Positions 17,252 to 25,964 of a stretch of 64,000 nt of DNA are shown here, in pieces (the stretch's first letter is position 1; the number at the start of each line of letters is the position of its first letter). The stretch is from Pararhizobium sp. A13 (GTDB lineage Bacteria > Pseudomonadota > Alphaproteobacteria > Rhizobiales > Rhizobiaceae): contig NZ_CP149510.1 of assembly GCF_040126305.1 (NCBI RefSeq), forward strand, positions 2,367,001 to 2,431,000, written 5' to 3'. Position numbers and translations under genes: made by a program. Under the pieces are notes generated by a model that worked only from the letters and a program-made list of their open reading frames with translations, searched no databases and was not told the DNA's origin.

Positions 17252-18265
17252 TCAGAACCCGGCGAGCACAAGCTTGCCCTTCGTCCGGCCGGTTTCGATC
17301 AGCGCATGGGCCCTTTTCAGGTTTTCGGCGTTGATCAGCCCCAACGTCACCGTCAGGGTCGAGCGGATCTTGCCGCCATCGACCAGCCGCGAAACCTCGT
17401 GCAGAATACGGTTCTGCTCCTCCATGTCCTTGGTCTTGAACAGCGAGCGGGTGAACATGAACTCCCAGTGAATGGATACGGCCTTGCGCTTGAAGGGCAG
17501 GATGTTGAGCGTCTTCGGATCGTCGATGAGGCCAAAGCGGCCCTGCGGCGCGATCAGCTTGATGATCTCTTCCAGATGGTCGTCGGTATTGGTGGTGGAA
17601 AAGACGAAAGCGGGCGCGCCGAGCGCCAACTGGTCGATTTGGTGCGCCAGCGGCTTGGCGTGGTCTAGCACATGATGGGCGCCGAGATCATAGGCCCATT
17701 TCTGCGTTTCGGGGCGGGAGGCGGTCGCGATCACGGTGAGATTGGTCAGCGCCCGCGCCAGCTGAATAGCGATCGAGCCGACGCCGCCGGCGCCGCCGAT
17801 GATGAGGATGGTGTTGGCAGCACCCGGCACCGGGTCGTTGACCTTCAGCCGGTCGAACAGCGCTTCCCAGGCGGTGAGCGAGGTGAGCGGCAGGGCAGCG
17901 GCTGCCGGAAAATCAAGCGTCTCCGGCTTTTTACCGACGATGCGCTCATCGACCAGATGGAATTCGGCATTCGAGCCCGGCCTGTCGATGGCGCCTGCAT
18001 AGAAGACGGCATCACCCGGCTGGAACAGCTTAACCCCGGGCCCGATCGCCTTGACGATCCCGGCCGCGTCCCAACCCAGCACCTTCAACTGGTCAGCCTC
18101 CGGCTTTGCGCTGGCCCGAACCTTGACGTCCACGGGATTGACGGAGACAGCCTTGATCTCGACCAGCAGATCGCGGCCTTCCGGCGTGGGAAGGGGCAGA
18201 TCCACATCGATCAACGCGGTTTCGGCGGTGATGGCCTGGGGGATTTTGTAAGCAATGGCGCGCAT
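17252..18265 (-). CDS. Zinc-type alcohol dehydrogenase-like / quinone oxidoreductase (MDR family)
   Basis: A 337-residue medium-chain dehydrogenase/reductase. The GroES-like N-terminal half contains VSVNPVDVKVRA and LGWDAAGIVKAIGPGV; the Rossmann half has ILIIGGAGGVGSIAIQLAR for NADP(H). The catalytic and structural zinc cysteines of true alcohol dehydrogenases are absent, so it belongs to the zinc-free quinone-reductase/ZADH group despite the usual family name. Start MRAIAYKIPQAI at 18265. It is divergent from an HxlR regulator, the usual arrangement for electrophile- or quinone-induced reductases. Confidence 0.88.
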   Translation of the reverse strand: MRAIAYKIPQAITAETALIDVDLPLPTPEGRDLLVEIKAVSVNPVDVKVRASAKPEADQLKVLGWDAAGIVKAIGPGVKLFQPGDAVFYAGAIDRPGSNAEFHLVDERIVGKKPETLDFPAAAALPLTSLTAWEALFDRLKVNDPVPGAANTILIIGGAGGVGSIAIQLARALTNLTVIATASRPETQKWAYDLGAHHVLDHAKPLAHQIDQLALGAPAFVFSTTNTDDHLEEIIKLIAPQGRFGLIDDPKTLNILPFKRKAVSIHWEFMFTRSLFKTKDMEEQNRILHEVSRLVDGGKIRSTLTVTLGLINAENLKRAHALIETGRTKGKLVLAGF

Positions 18266-18345
18266 CGGGAAGCTCCTTCGAGTTTGAATGGAGGCTAGAT
18301 GCGCATTATGCTGCAGCAACGCAAGAATGCACAATAAGTGTATAT

Positions 18346-18363
18346 AGTACCAAAAAGGATACT
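18346..18363. promoter_or_regulatory. Imperfect inverted repeat, candidate HxlR operator
   Basis: AGTACC-AAAAA-GGATACT is an inverted repeat with one bulged base, in the 102-bp divergent gap and overlapping the regulator's AAGGA ribosome site. HxlR/QorR operators have this form, so autoregulation plus control of the reductase is likely. Confidence 0.4.
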
Positions 18364-18367
18364 GTGA

Positions 18368-18715
18368 ATGCCGCGTGTTCGCCACAAGCTGCTCGACTGT
18401 TCGCCCGGTTGTCCGGTCGAGGGCGTGCTTCACCTGATCGACGGGAAATGGAAGGGCGTCATCCTCTATCATCTGCTGGAGGGCACCATGCGCTTCAACG
18501 AACTGCGCCGCCGCCTGACCAGTGTTACCCAGCGCATGCTGACGAAGCAGTTACGCGAGCTGGAAGCTGACGGCCTGATCGAGCGCACGGTTTTTGCCGT
18601 GGTGCCGCCAAGAGTCGATTATTGCCTGACGCCGCGCGGCCGCAGTCTTGAGCCCGTCATCATGGCGATGAAGCGCTGGGGCGACGAACATATCATGTTG
18701 CAGGCTGCCGAATGA
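18368..18715 (+). CDS. HxlR-family transcriptional regulator
   Basis: A 115-residue winged-helix repressor. The N-terminal LLDCSPGCPVEGVLHLIDGKWK carries the conserved cysteine region that in YodB, HypR and QorR senses quinones or oxidants; here two cysteines lie four residues apart. The DNA-binding part RFNELRRRLTSVTQRMLTKQLRELEADGL is the family hallmark. Divergent from the oxidoreductase, its likely target. Confidence 0.93.
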   Translation: MPRVRHKLLDCSPGCPVEGVLHLIDGKWKGVILYHLLEGTMRFNELRRRLTSVTQRMLTKQLRELEADGLIERTVFAVVPPRVDYCLTPRGRSLEPVIMAMKRWGDEHIMLQAAE

Positions 18716-18728
18716 TTTTCCGGCAGGA

Positions 18729-20234
18729 TCAGGGTTTGCGAACCCAAGCATAACCGAACCGGAAGCTGTCGCCATCGCTGCCGTAGATATAGGGCAGGGC
18801 GATCGTCTGTGGCTGAAGCGGCGGGACCGTGCCGATGCGCTGTTTCAGGCGGTCTTCGAGCCGCGTGGGAACGGTGGCGCCATCCTCGGCGTTTGCGCGC
18901 CACACCAGCAGGATCGGGCTCTGTGCCGACCAGTCGAAAGGCGGGCTGTAGAGCCGGTAGGTTTCCGTATCGACGGGCGTGTGCGGCAACTGCATGCGAA
19001 TATTCCCGGCGAGGAAAGCGTCTTCGGCAATCACCAGAGCAGGAGTGGCGGCTGGCTTCGTGACGACATCCTCGATGAAGTCCCGATAGGGCACGGTCAG
19101 CTTCGGATGGGAATTCATCGGTCCAGCTGCGACGATACGCAGAACCAGCGATGCCGGAATAAGCACCATGAGCAGAAGAACGACCGGGATGAACCGCCTC
19201 AGGAAATCGCCTTGGGCAACTCCGTAGGCATCGAGCTTCATGCAGAGATAGAGCGGCAGAATGAACAGCACCGGCGACACCCACCGGGTTTTAAGTTCTG
19301 CCGTTCCCGCGAAGAAGATCAGAAACAGCAGAAAGATCAGCAACACCCCGAACATGACCTCGACCAGCCGTGTCTTCGGATTTCCGGCGCGCAGGGCGGG
19401 CCAGAAACGTCCGCGGGCAACGCAGGCATAGACGAGAACGGTCAGCGCACAGAAACTGAGAAGCGTCAGCGGCAATTCCGAGAGGCCGCGAGCGATCTGC
19501 ATGAGTGCGCCATCCCGCCCACCCGTTTCGAGTTTCTCGACAGTGTCCTGAGAGGCGATCTCGAAGTTCTGGAAGAGCCAGAGGGTATGCGGAGCCACAA
19601 TCGCGATTGCAACCGCAGCTGTGACGAGAATGCGCCAGTCGAAAATCCGCTGGCGATAGGTTGGGTTGGCAAGGACCGCGACGAGGGCGCAGAAGCAGAG
19701 AATCGAGAAATTGTATTTCGATATCAATCCGATACCGATGGCGATGCCGGTCAGCAGATAGGTGATGAGCGTCGGCCGGTCGAGCGTGCGAAACAGGCCG
19801 TAGAGGAAAAGGCAGGCTGCGAGAAGCGAGGCATTCGAATGGGTGAGATCGCGCTGCGCCAGCCAGCCGATTTCCGGAATGGTCAGCAACCCGAGGGCCG
19901 CGGCCACGGCAAGCGACTTGTTTGCGAGCACTTGCCGGGCGGCGAGGTAATAGAAGACGTAGCTCAGGAACAGGAAGAGGTTCTTGACAAGGCTCAGCGC
20001 GAACAGCGACTGCCCGATGCCATCGATGACCGCATGCTGCACCCAGTTGAAGAACGGTGGCTGCGTGTCATATCCGAGAGCGTACCACTGGCTCATCAGG
20101 ATTTGCCCGGCCTCGTCCATTTCCAGGGAATTCGGCAGGCAGATGCGAACGATCAGATTGAGCAGGAAATAGGCGCCGATCAGCAGGATGAACGTGCTGG
20201 GTCGCGTTTCAAGTTTTTCGACGAGCGAATTCAT
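18729..20234 (-). CDS. Glycosyltransferase family 39 / ArnT-like membrane protein
   Basis: A 501-residue polytopic protein of the PMT/ArnT class, which moves sugars from polyprenyl phosphate to lipid or protein acceptors on the outer face of the inner membrane. After helix 1, the first loop contains the catalytic acidic pair region SLEMDEAGQILMSQWYALGYDTQPPFF. About ten helices follow and then a soluble C-terminal domain of about 110 residues. Start MNSLVEKLETRP at 20234; the longer frame is basic and out of character. It diverges from the DagK-like gene and lies in a lipid/envelope cluster with a GT2 enzyme. Confidence 0.88.
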   Translation of the reverse strand: MNSLVEKLETRPSTFILLIGAYFLLNLIVRICLPNSLEMDEAGQILMSQWYALGYDTQPPFFNWVQHAVIDGIGQSLFALSLVKNLFLFLSYVFYYLAARQVLANKSLAVAAALGLLTIPEIGWLAQRDLTHSNASLLAACLFLYGLFRTLDRPTLITYLLTGIAIGIGLISKYNFSILCFCALVAVLANPTYRQRIFDWRILVTAAVAIAIVAPHTLWLFQNFEIASQDTVEKLETGGRDGALMQIARGLSELPLTLLSFCALTVLVYACVARGRFWPALRAGNPKTRLVEVMFGVLLIFLLFLIFFAGTAELKTRWVSPVLFILPLYLCMKLDAYGVAQGDFLRRFIPVVLLLMVLIPASLVLRIVAAGPMNSHPKLTVPYRDFIEDVVTKPAATPALVIAEDAFLAGNIRMQLPHTPVDTETYRLYSPPFDWSAQSPILLVWRANAEDGATVPTRLEDRLKQRIGTVPPLQPQTIALPYIYGSDGDSFRFGYAWVRKP

Positions 20235-20439
20235 GCTGGATGGCCTTTGCGCAGGGATCGCGCGGGGTTCTACCACACGGGGTCGTCGTGACAACAGCCG
20301 GCACGGTTTCCAAATCTGCGATTGGTGATCCCCCTCCATCTACGCTTCAGCCGCGGCCGCTTGCCGTTCAAACCCTGATAATTTGCGGCGCGAACCCCAT
20401 ATGATGTTTGCCCGCATGGCGCAGTCATAAGGACAACGA

Positions 20440-21336
20440 ATGAAGATCAAGGCCATTTTCAATCGAGACGGAGGAACCTTCCGGACGACGGATATGGAAG
20501 CCTTTAGCCGGAAGGCCGAAGAGGTTTTTCGCGCAAGGGGCCACGAGATCGAAATCGCGGTTGTCTCCGGTAGCGAGATGGGCGATACCCTCGAAAAAGC
20601 AGCAAGACGCGATGACCTCGATGCCATGATCGCAGGCGGCGGGGATGGCACGATCTCCGGGGCGGCGGGCGTTGCCTGGAAGAACGGCATGCCACTGGGT
20701 GTCGTTCCGGCCGGTACGATGAACCTGTTTGCCCGATCGCTGAAACTGCCGCTCGATATCTGGAGGGTGCTGGACGTGCTTGCCGATGGCAGGATCACGG
20801 ACGCCGATATCGGCAGCGCCGACGGCCGTGCATTTGTGCACCAGTTTTCCATGGGGCTGCATGCCCGCATGGTGCGCTATCGCGAATCGTACAGCTTCGC
20901 CTCACGGCTCGGGAAAATCCGCGCCAGCGCGCGCGCGGCGGTCGGTGTCATCTTCAATCCGCCCGAATTCGTGATCGAGTTCGATGTGGATGGCATTCAT
21001 GAAAGGCGCGAGGTTTCGGCCATTTCCGTGTCCAACAACCATTTCGGCCCGAACGCCCTGATGTATGCCGATGACCTGACCGGCGGGCATCTGGGATTCT
21101 ATACGGCGCCACCCTTGAAGCCGGCAGGTGTCGCCAAGCTGGTCTTTGATATCCTGCGCGGCAAATTTCGCGAAAGCCCGCTGATTACCGAAATGAGCGT
21201 GTCGGCCGTCGATCTGCATTTCCCCGTCGAGCGTCACAAGACCAACTGCGTCATCGATGGCGAACTGCTGCCGATCGGCCGCGATGTCGCCCTGCGAATC
21301 CATCCGGGCGAATTGAAAGTGCTCGTCGGACAATAG
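20440..21336 (+). CDS. Diacylglycerol/sphingolipid kinase-family protein (DagK domain)
   Basis: A 298-residue lipid kinase with the DagK catalytic domain. The nucleotide motif is IAGGGDGTISGAAG at about residues 65-78, followed by the substrate region LGVVPAGTMNLFARSL and, in the second domain, SNNHFGPNALMYADDL. These are cytoplasmic or membrane-peripheral enzymes that phosphorylate diacylglycerol or related lipids. It is convergent with the GT2 gene; its neighbours suggest membrane-lipid modification. Confidence 0.92.
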   Translation: MKIKAIFNRDGGTFRTTDMEAFSRKAEEVFRARGHEIEIAVVSGSEMGDTLEKAARRDDLDAMIAGGGDGTISGAAGVAWKNGMPLGVVPAGTMNLFARSLKLPLDIWRVLDVLADGRITDADIGSADGRAFVHQFSMGLHARMVRYRESYSFASRLGKIRASARAAVGVIFNPPEFVIEFDVDGIHERREVSAISVSNNHFGPNALMYADDLTGGHLGFYTAPPLKPAGVAKLVFDILRGKFRESPLITEMSVSAVDLHFPVERHKTNCVIDGELLPIGRDVALRIHPGELKVLVGQ

Positions 21337-21355
21337 CCGCCCGCGTTCAGGCGGC
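21336..21355. terminator. Hairpin between convergent DagK-like and GT2 genes
   Basis: Stem GCCGCC/GGCGGC with an 8-nt loop in the 27-bp gap. It begins inside the DagK stop codon. Short, no T-run, so only weakly supported. Confidence 0.4.
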
Positions 21356-21363
21356 AGCCCGGT

Positions 21364-22383
21364 TCACGCGTTCGGAGCATCCCCGCTAAAGACCTTGCGC
21401 ACAATGTAGGGCGGCGTGTCGTTTTCGCCCGAATAGATGCGCGCCATCATTTCCGCCAGAATGCCGGTGGTGATGAGCTGGACGGAGGAGAGGAACAGCA
21501 TGACGCCGACGATCAGCATGGGCCTTGCCCCGATATCGTTGCCGAGCAGAAACTTGTCGACGAAGAGGTAGAGCAGGATGAGCGAGCTGAGCGCTCCCGC
21601 CGCCAGGCCGATCGAGCCGAAGAAATGCCCCGGCCGTGCCTTGTAGCGCATGAAAAACAGCACGGAGAGCAGATCGAGGATGACGCGGAAGGTTCGCGAG
21701 ATCCCGTATTTCGATGTCCCGTGCTGGCGCGCGTGATGAGTGACCGGCATTTCGCCGATCCGGCTGCTCGGCACGACGCCGGCAACCCAGGCCGGAATGA
21801 ACCGGTGCATTTCGCCCATCAGCTTGACCTGCTTGATGATCGATGCCTGATAGATCTTCAGGCTGCACCCATAGTCGTGCAGCTTCACTCCCGTGATCTT
21901 GCCGATCAGATAATTGGCGCACCAGGAGGGGATCTTGCGCAGGAAAAGCCCGTCCTGCCGGTTCTTGCGCCAGCCGACCAGAAGGTCGAGTTCGCGCTCC
22001 TCGATGGCTTCGACCATGGCCGGGATATCGCGCGGATCGTTCTGAAGATCACCGTCCAGCGTGGCGATCAGCCGCCCTGCGGCTGTATCGATACCGGCCT
22101 GCATGGCGGCGGTCTGGCCGAAATTACGCTGCAGCTCGACGATCCTCAAGCGCAGGCTCGAATCGGCAAGCTCCTTGCGGGCATTCACCAGCGTCGCGTC
22201 GGTGCTTCCGTCGTCAACGAGAATCAGTTCCCAGCTGCGTCCGAAACTGACCATGGCATCGCGGATGCGCGTGACGAGCGGACCGACGCTTTCCTCCTCG
22301 TTATAGATCGGCACGACAACGGACAATTCGATCGCGTCAGTGACGACAGTTTCAGTCCTGTTTGCTTGCAAGATCGGATCCAA
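21364..22383 (-). CDS. Glycosyltransferase family 2 (polyprenyl-phosphate sugar transferase type)
   Basis: A cytoplasmic-face GT-A enzyme that loads a sugar onto undecaprenyl phosphate. Motifs: LSVVVPIYNEEESVGPL, LILVDDGSTDATL, the DXD-equivalent LDGDLQNDPRDIP and HDYGCSLKIY; two C-terminal helices anchor it, as in ArnC/GtrB. This pairs logically with the GT39 enzyme 1.1 kb away, which uses such a lipid-linked sugar. The start is uncertain: TTG 22383 (read as MDPILQANRTE, AGAGG 7 nt upstream, 339 aa) is preferred. An ATG at 22452 would add 23 residues but has no ribosome site. Confidence 0.9.
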   Translation of the reverse strand: MDPILQANRTETVVTDAIELSVVVPIYNEEESVGPLVTRIRDAMVSFGRSWELILVDDGSTDATLVNARKELADSSLRLRIVELQRNFGQTAAMQAGIDTAAGRLIATLDGDLQNDPRDIPAMVEAIEERELDLLVGWRKNRQDGLFLRKIPSWCANYLIGKITGVKLHDYGCSLKIYQASIIKQVKLMGEMHRFIPAWVAGVVPSSRIGEMPVTHHARQHGTSKYGISRTFRVILDLLSVLFFMRYKARPGHFFGSIGLAAGALSSLILLYLFVDKFLLGNDIGARPMLIVGVMLFLSSVQLITTGILAEMMARIYSGENDTPPYIVRKVFSGDAPNA

Positions 22384-22479
22384 TGCCAAAGCCTCTGAAA
22401 AACGCCGCCGGTTCTCTTGCCCGGGTTCTCGTGATAACAGCCATGAACCCATAGCACCGGACAGGAAAGTAGCAAATAT

Positions 22480-23436
22480 ATGAATGCAAAAGGGGATGCC
22501 AGCCGGGACTCGTGGCTTGTCCGCAACCGGATGACCTTGGTCTCCTTGGCTGCCGTCGTTGTCTATGCCGTATTCGTTCAGTGGATCTGGGGCTGGCCGG
22601 CGCTGTTTCGGCAGTGGGCGGAGATCGGCGTTATCCCGGTGCTTTCGGCGCTGGCGCTGCTGGTCGGCACCTATTTCATCCGCTGTTATCGGATCTACGA
22701 TTATTTCCCCAACGAGACCCGCGGCCGCTTCCTTCAGCTTCTGCGGGTGACACAGGTCCACAATCTTCTTAACATCATGCTGCCGTTCCGCGCCGGGGAA
22801 ACCAGCTTTCCCTTGCTCATGCGCTCGGAATTTGCGGTTCCTTTGGCGCGCAGCACGTCGGCATTGCTGCTCATGCGCGTTCTAGACCTGCATGCGCTGT
22901 TCGCCGCAGCCGGGGTCGGCCTTGTGCTCGAATACGACAACCAGCGTCTCGGCTGGCTTTTATGGGCACTCTTCCTCGTCTCGCCGCTGCTTCTTTCTGT
23001 TCTGAAGGGCAGCGTGCTCGCGTTTGTCGAGCGCCGGCTGCCGGAAAGGCTGGGCAAGCTGCTCGAGGAAATAGAGGCCGGCCTGCCGGCAAACACGATG
23101 GCCTTTGTTCGGGCATGGTTGATGACGGTTCTCAACTGGTCGACCAAGGTCGCGGTGCTTGCCTGGGTGCTGTTCACCATGGGCGTCGTGCCGCTCGGCG
23201 CCTGTTTTGGGGGCGCTCTGGGCGGTGAGTTGTCGTCGGTGCTGCCGGTTCACGCGCCGGCCGGCGTCGGCACCTATCCGGCCGGCATCACCGCGGGCGC
23301 GGCCTCGTTCGGCGCATCGGCGAAGGGTGCCGCTTTTGATCTGCTCGCCAGCGCCAGCGTCAACGCGCATCTGTTGATCATCGTGTCGGCGGTTGCCGGC
23401 ACGCTGCTGTCGATCGTCCTCTCGCCGCGGCGCTAA
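22480..23436 (+). CDS. Lysylphosphatidylglycerol synthase TM-region family protein (UPF0104)
   Basis: A 318-residue membrane protein with seven to eight helices. It shows the family core: HNLLNIMLPFRAGETSFPLLM early and GELSSVLPVHAPAGVGTYPAGI near the C-terminus (compare LPG-synthase-TM LPxxxGxxE...PGGLG). It lacks the soluble aminoacyl transferase domain of MprF, so it is a flippase/transport-like stand-alone TM part. Divergent from the GT2 gene, consistent with a role in moving a glycolipid or intermediate; this is context inference. Confidence 0.85.
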   Translation: MNAKGDASRDSWLVRNRMTLVSLAAVVVYAVFVQWIWGWPALFRQWAEIGVIPVLSALALLVGTYFIRCYRIYDYFPNETRGRFLQLLRVTQVHNLLNIMLPFRAGETSFPLLMRSEFAVPLARSTSALLLMRVLDLHALFAAAGVGLVLEYDNQRLGWLLWALFLVSPLLLSVLKGSVLAFVERRLPERLGKLLEEIEAGLPANTMAFVRAWLMTVLNWSTKVAVLAWVLFTMGVVPLGACFGGALGGELSSVLPVHAPAGVGTYPAGITAGAASFGASAKGAAFDLLASASVNAHLLIIVSAVAGTLLSIVLSPRR

Positions 23437-23440
23437 GGCG

Positions 23441-24943
23441 CTACTGGAACGCCGTTTCGAAGAAGCTGCGCAGCTTGCGCGAATGCAGCTTTTCCTTCGG
23501 CATGGCGGCGAGCTTCTGCAATGCCAGGATACCGATCTGCAGATGCTGGCTAACCTGCGTCTTGTAGAAGGCCGTCGCCATGCCCGGCAGCTTCAATTCG
23601 CCATGCAGCGGCTTGTCGGAAACGCAGAGCAGCGTTCCATACGGCACGCGGAAACGGAAGCCGTTGGCCGCGACCGTGGCCGATTCCATGTCGAGCGCGA
23701 TGGCGCGCGATTGCGACAGCCGCTTCACCGGGCCGCGCTGGTCGCGCAGTTCCCAGTTGCGGTTGTCGATCGTCGCCACGGTTCCGGTCCGCATGATCCG
23801 CTTCAGGTCGTAACCCTCGTAGCCGGTCACCTCCGCCACGGCGTCCTGCATCGCCACCTGAACTTCGGCGAGCGCCGGGATCGGCACCCAGACCGGCAGG
23901 TCGTCGTCCAGCACGTGGTCCTCGCGCACATAGGCATGCGCCAGCACATAGTCGCCCAGCGTCTGGCTGTTGCGCAGGCCTGCGCAATGGCCGAGCATCA
24001 GCCAGGCATGTGGCCTGAGCACCGCGATATGGTCGGTAATCGTCTTGGCATTGGAAGGGCCGACGCCGATATTGACGACGGTGATGCCGCCATGGCCTTT
24101 CTTCTTCAGATGATAGGCCGGCATCTGCGGCAGGCGGGCAAGTGAAAGGTCTGATTCGGGCTTGTCCGACCCAGCTTGGGTAATGATGTTGCCCGGTTCG
24201 ACGAAGGAGGTGTAGCCGTTGCCGCCCTCGGCCATCTGCTTGCGCGCCCAGGCGCAGAACTCATCGACGTAGAACTGGTAGTTGGTGAAGAGCACGAAAT
24301 TCTGGAAATGCGTCGCACTGGTTGCCGTGTAATGGCTGAGGCGGGCGAGCGAATAGTCGATGCGCTGGGCGGTGAACGGCGCCAGCGGCGAGGGTTCGCC
24401 GGGGCCTGGTTCGTAGGAGCCGTTGGCGATCTCGTCGTCTGTGGTCGTCAGGTCGGGCGTGTCGAACAGGTCGCGCAATGGCGTATCAATGTTTTCCGCC
24501 ATCGACGCCTCGACATAAGCACCTTCTCCGAAAGCAAAATGCAGAGGGATCGGCGTTGCCGATTCGGAGACGGTGACGCCGACGCCATGGCTGCGGATCA
24601 AGAGGCCGAGCTGTTCCTTGAGGTAGTGGCGGAACAGCTTCGGCCGGGTAACCGTCGTCGTATAGACACCCGGCGCGCTGACATAGCCGTAGGACAGGCG
24701 CGAATCGACATGGCTGAAACTGCTGGTCTCGATGCTGACCTGCGGATAGCAGGCACGATAGCGCGAGATCGGCGTTCCCGTGCGCCCGAGCTCGGTAAAG
24801 GCATCGACCAGGAATTTGGTGTTGCGTTCATAGAGCGCCGACAAGGCATCGACTGCTGCGGCGGGGTCATCGAACGTCTGCGGCTCGAAAGTGTCCGGCG
24901 TGGTGATGGAAAGGGCGGAAAGGGAAGAGATTCGTTTGTTCAT
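23441..24943 (-). CDS. amn: AMP nucleosidase
   Basis: Hydrolyses AMP to adenine and ribose 5-phosphate in purine balance. The 500-residue length and two-domain layout fit the family. The N-terminal regulatory domain has SRYRACYPQVSIETSSF and the C-terminal PNP-like catalytic domain has VVNIGVGPSNAKTITDH, MLGHCAGLRNSQTLGDYVLAHAY and the nucleotide-binding end IALDMESATVAANGFRFRVP with the catalytic acidic residue in DMES. Monocistronic; its stop codon is 4 bp from that of the convergent upstream gene. Confidence 0.96.
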   Translation of the reverse strand: MNKRISSLSALSITTPDTFEPQTFDDPAAAVDALSALYERNTKFLVDAFTELGRTGTPISRYRACYPQVSIETSSFSHVDSRLSYGYVSAPGVYTTTVTRPKLFRHYLKEQLGLLIRSHGVGVTVSESATPIPLHFAFGEGAYVEASMAENIDTPLRDLFDTPDLTTTDDEIANGSYEPGPGEPSPLAPFTAQRIDYSLARLSHYTATSATHFQNFVLFTNYQFYVDEFCAWARKQMAEGGNGYTSFVEPGNIITQAGSDKPESDLSLARLPQMPAYHLKKKGHGGITVVNIGVGPSNAKTITDHIAVLRPHAWLMLGHCAGLRNSQTLGDYVLAHAYVREDHVLDDDLPVWVPIPALAEVQVAMQDAVAEVTGYEGYDLKRIMRTGTVATIDNRNWELRDQRGPVKRLSQSRAIALDMESATVAANGFRFRVPYGTLLCVSDKPLHGELKLPGMATAFYKTQVSQHLQIGILALQKLAAMPKEKLHSRKLRSFFETAFQ

Positions 24944-25019
24944 GCGGCATTATAGGATGGCGTCTTTTACAAGCAAACGACAAGATTTGAATGCACAGGT
25001 GTCGCCTGGAAAAAGCCGC

Positions 25020-25346
25020 TCAGCGCGGTCCGGCAAGGATGACGACCGTACCGGCAACGGCAAGCGCCACACCGCTTATATCCCAGCGATCCGGACGAAC
25101 ATCTTCGACAATCCAGAGCCAGCTCAGCGACGCGGCGATATAGATGCCGCCATAGGCCGCATAGGCGCGTCCGGCAGCAGCCGTATCGATCAGGGTGAGA
25201 AGCCAGGCGAAGAGAGCGAGGCTCGTCATGCCGGGAATGAGCCACCAGATCGGCTTATCCATCTTCAGCCACGCCCAGAAGGCGAAGCAGCCGGCGATTT
25301 CCGCAAGAGCGGCAAGGACATAGATGAAAAATGCGGAGATGGGCAT
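25020..25346 (-). CDS. YnfA family (UPF0060) membrane protein
   Basis: A 108-residue protein with four helices. It opens [24 protein letters not shown] and contains the conserved [20 protein letters not shown] and the final [17 protein letters not shown] of the UPF0060/YnfA family, small DMT-like efflux proteins. An alternative start 24 nt upstream adds a polar octapeptide and is rejected. Confidence 0.93.
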   Translation of the reverse strand: MPISAFFIYVLAALAEIAGCFAFWAWLKMDKPIWWLIPGMTSLALFAWLLTLIDTAAAGRAYAAYGGIYIAASLSWLWIVEDVRPDRWDISGVALAVAGTVVILAGPR

Positions 25347-25420
25347 GATGTTCCTTCCTTGGCGACACATAGGAAGGCAGCAGATTCAAATGCGCAAGTG
25401 CTTCGCTTGCGCCGACAGCA

Positions 25421-25594
25421 TCAGCTCATGGATTGGCGCTGAAGCGTCACAAAAAGAACGAGGCCGGCTCCCTGCTTGCCGACGCCAAGGCCGGAGGCCT
25501 TGCTGTAGGCGATCGCCCCCATCGGCGCCATCAAAAGGGCTGCAAGCGTCAGCATGCGCAGGGCGATGGTTGCGGAACGGGTGAGGGAAGACAT
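25421..25594 (-). CDS. Small membrane/secreted protein (57 aa)
   Basis: Reads MSSLTRSATIALRMLTLAALL..., with one hydrophobic helix (about residues 10-30) ending in PMGAIA, which could be a signal-peptide cleavage region, then a short polar tail. It lies 12 bp downstream of a gene for another 57-residue one-helix protein on the same strand. No family recognised. Confidence 0.5.
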   Translation of the reverse strand: MSSLTRSATIALRMLTLAALLMAPMGAIAYSKASGLGVGKQGAGLVLFVTLQRQSMS

Positions 25595-25606
25595 CGTTCC
25601 TGGCCT

Positions 25607-25780
25607 TTAGAGCTTGGCTTGTTCGCAGAACTGCGCGGTGTGCACGGTGCAGTCGGCGATCGAACCAGCATAGTTGTGGCGGCGGCGCTGCGTATCGGCG
25701 CTGACGGCAGCTGCAAGCGTGATCGCGAAGACGACCATGAGCATGCTGATGATGGTGAGGCGGCGGGCGAGGATGTCCAT
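25607..25780 (-). CDS. Small membrane/secreted protein with two cysteines (57 aa)
   Basis: Reads MDILARRLTIISMLMVVFAITL..., one helix (about residues 8-27) then AVSADTQ, a plausible signal-peptidase site. The mature part is about 30 residues with cysteines in ADCTVHTAQFCEQ, suggesting a disulfide outside the cytoplasm. Upstream partner of the 25421-25594 gene in an apparent two-gene operon; function unknown. Confidence 0.55.
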   Translation of the reverse strand: MDILARRLTIISMLMVVFAITLAAAVSADTQRRRHNYAGSIADCTVHTAQFCEQAKL

Positions 25781-25871
25781 GAGTTTGTCCGTTTGCTCGG
25801 GTTTGTCGGTCGGGGTTCAACTCGATGATGGCCTTTTCGCATAGGCAAACTGAACTGTTGCTGAGACCCCG

Positions 25872-25890
25872 GTTCATCTCCCGTTCATCT
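25872..25890. promoter_or_regulatory. Tandem 11-bp-spaced direct repeat (GTTCATCT)
   Basis: GTTCATCT occurs at 25872 and 25883, one helical turn apart, in the divergent gap between the small-protein pair and the GST gene. Such spacing is typical of OmpR/PhoB-type response-regulator half sites. Confidence 0.4.
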
Positions 25891-25964
25891 TCGTGGCTTT
25901 CACCCTTGTAACGGTGATGGGTGCCGCCTAGGTTTTCCGCGAGTTTCCCAACTGGAGATAGCGG

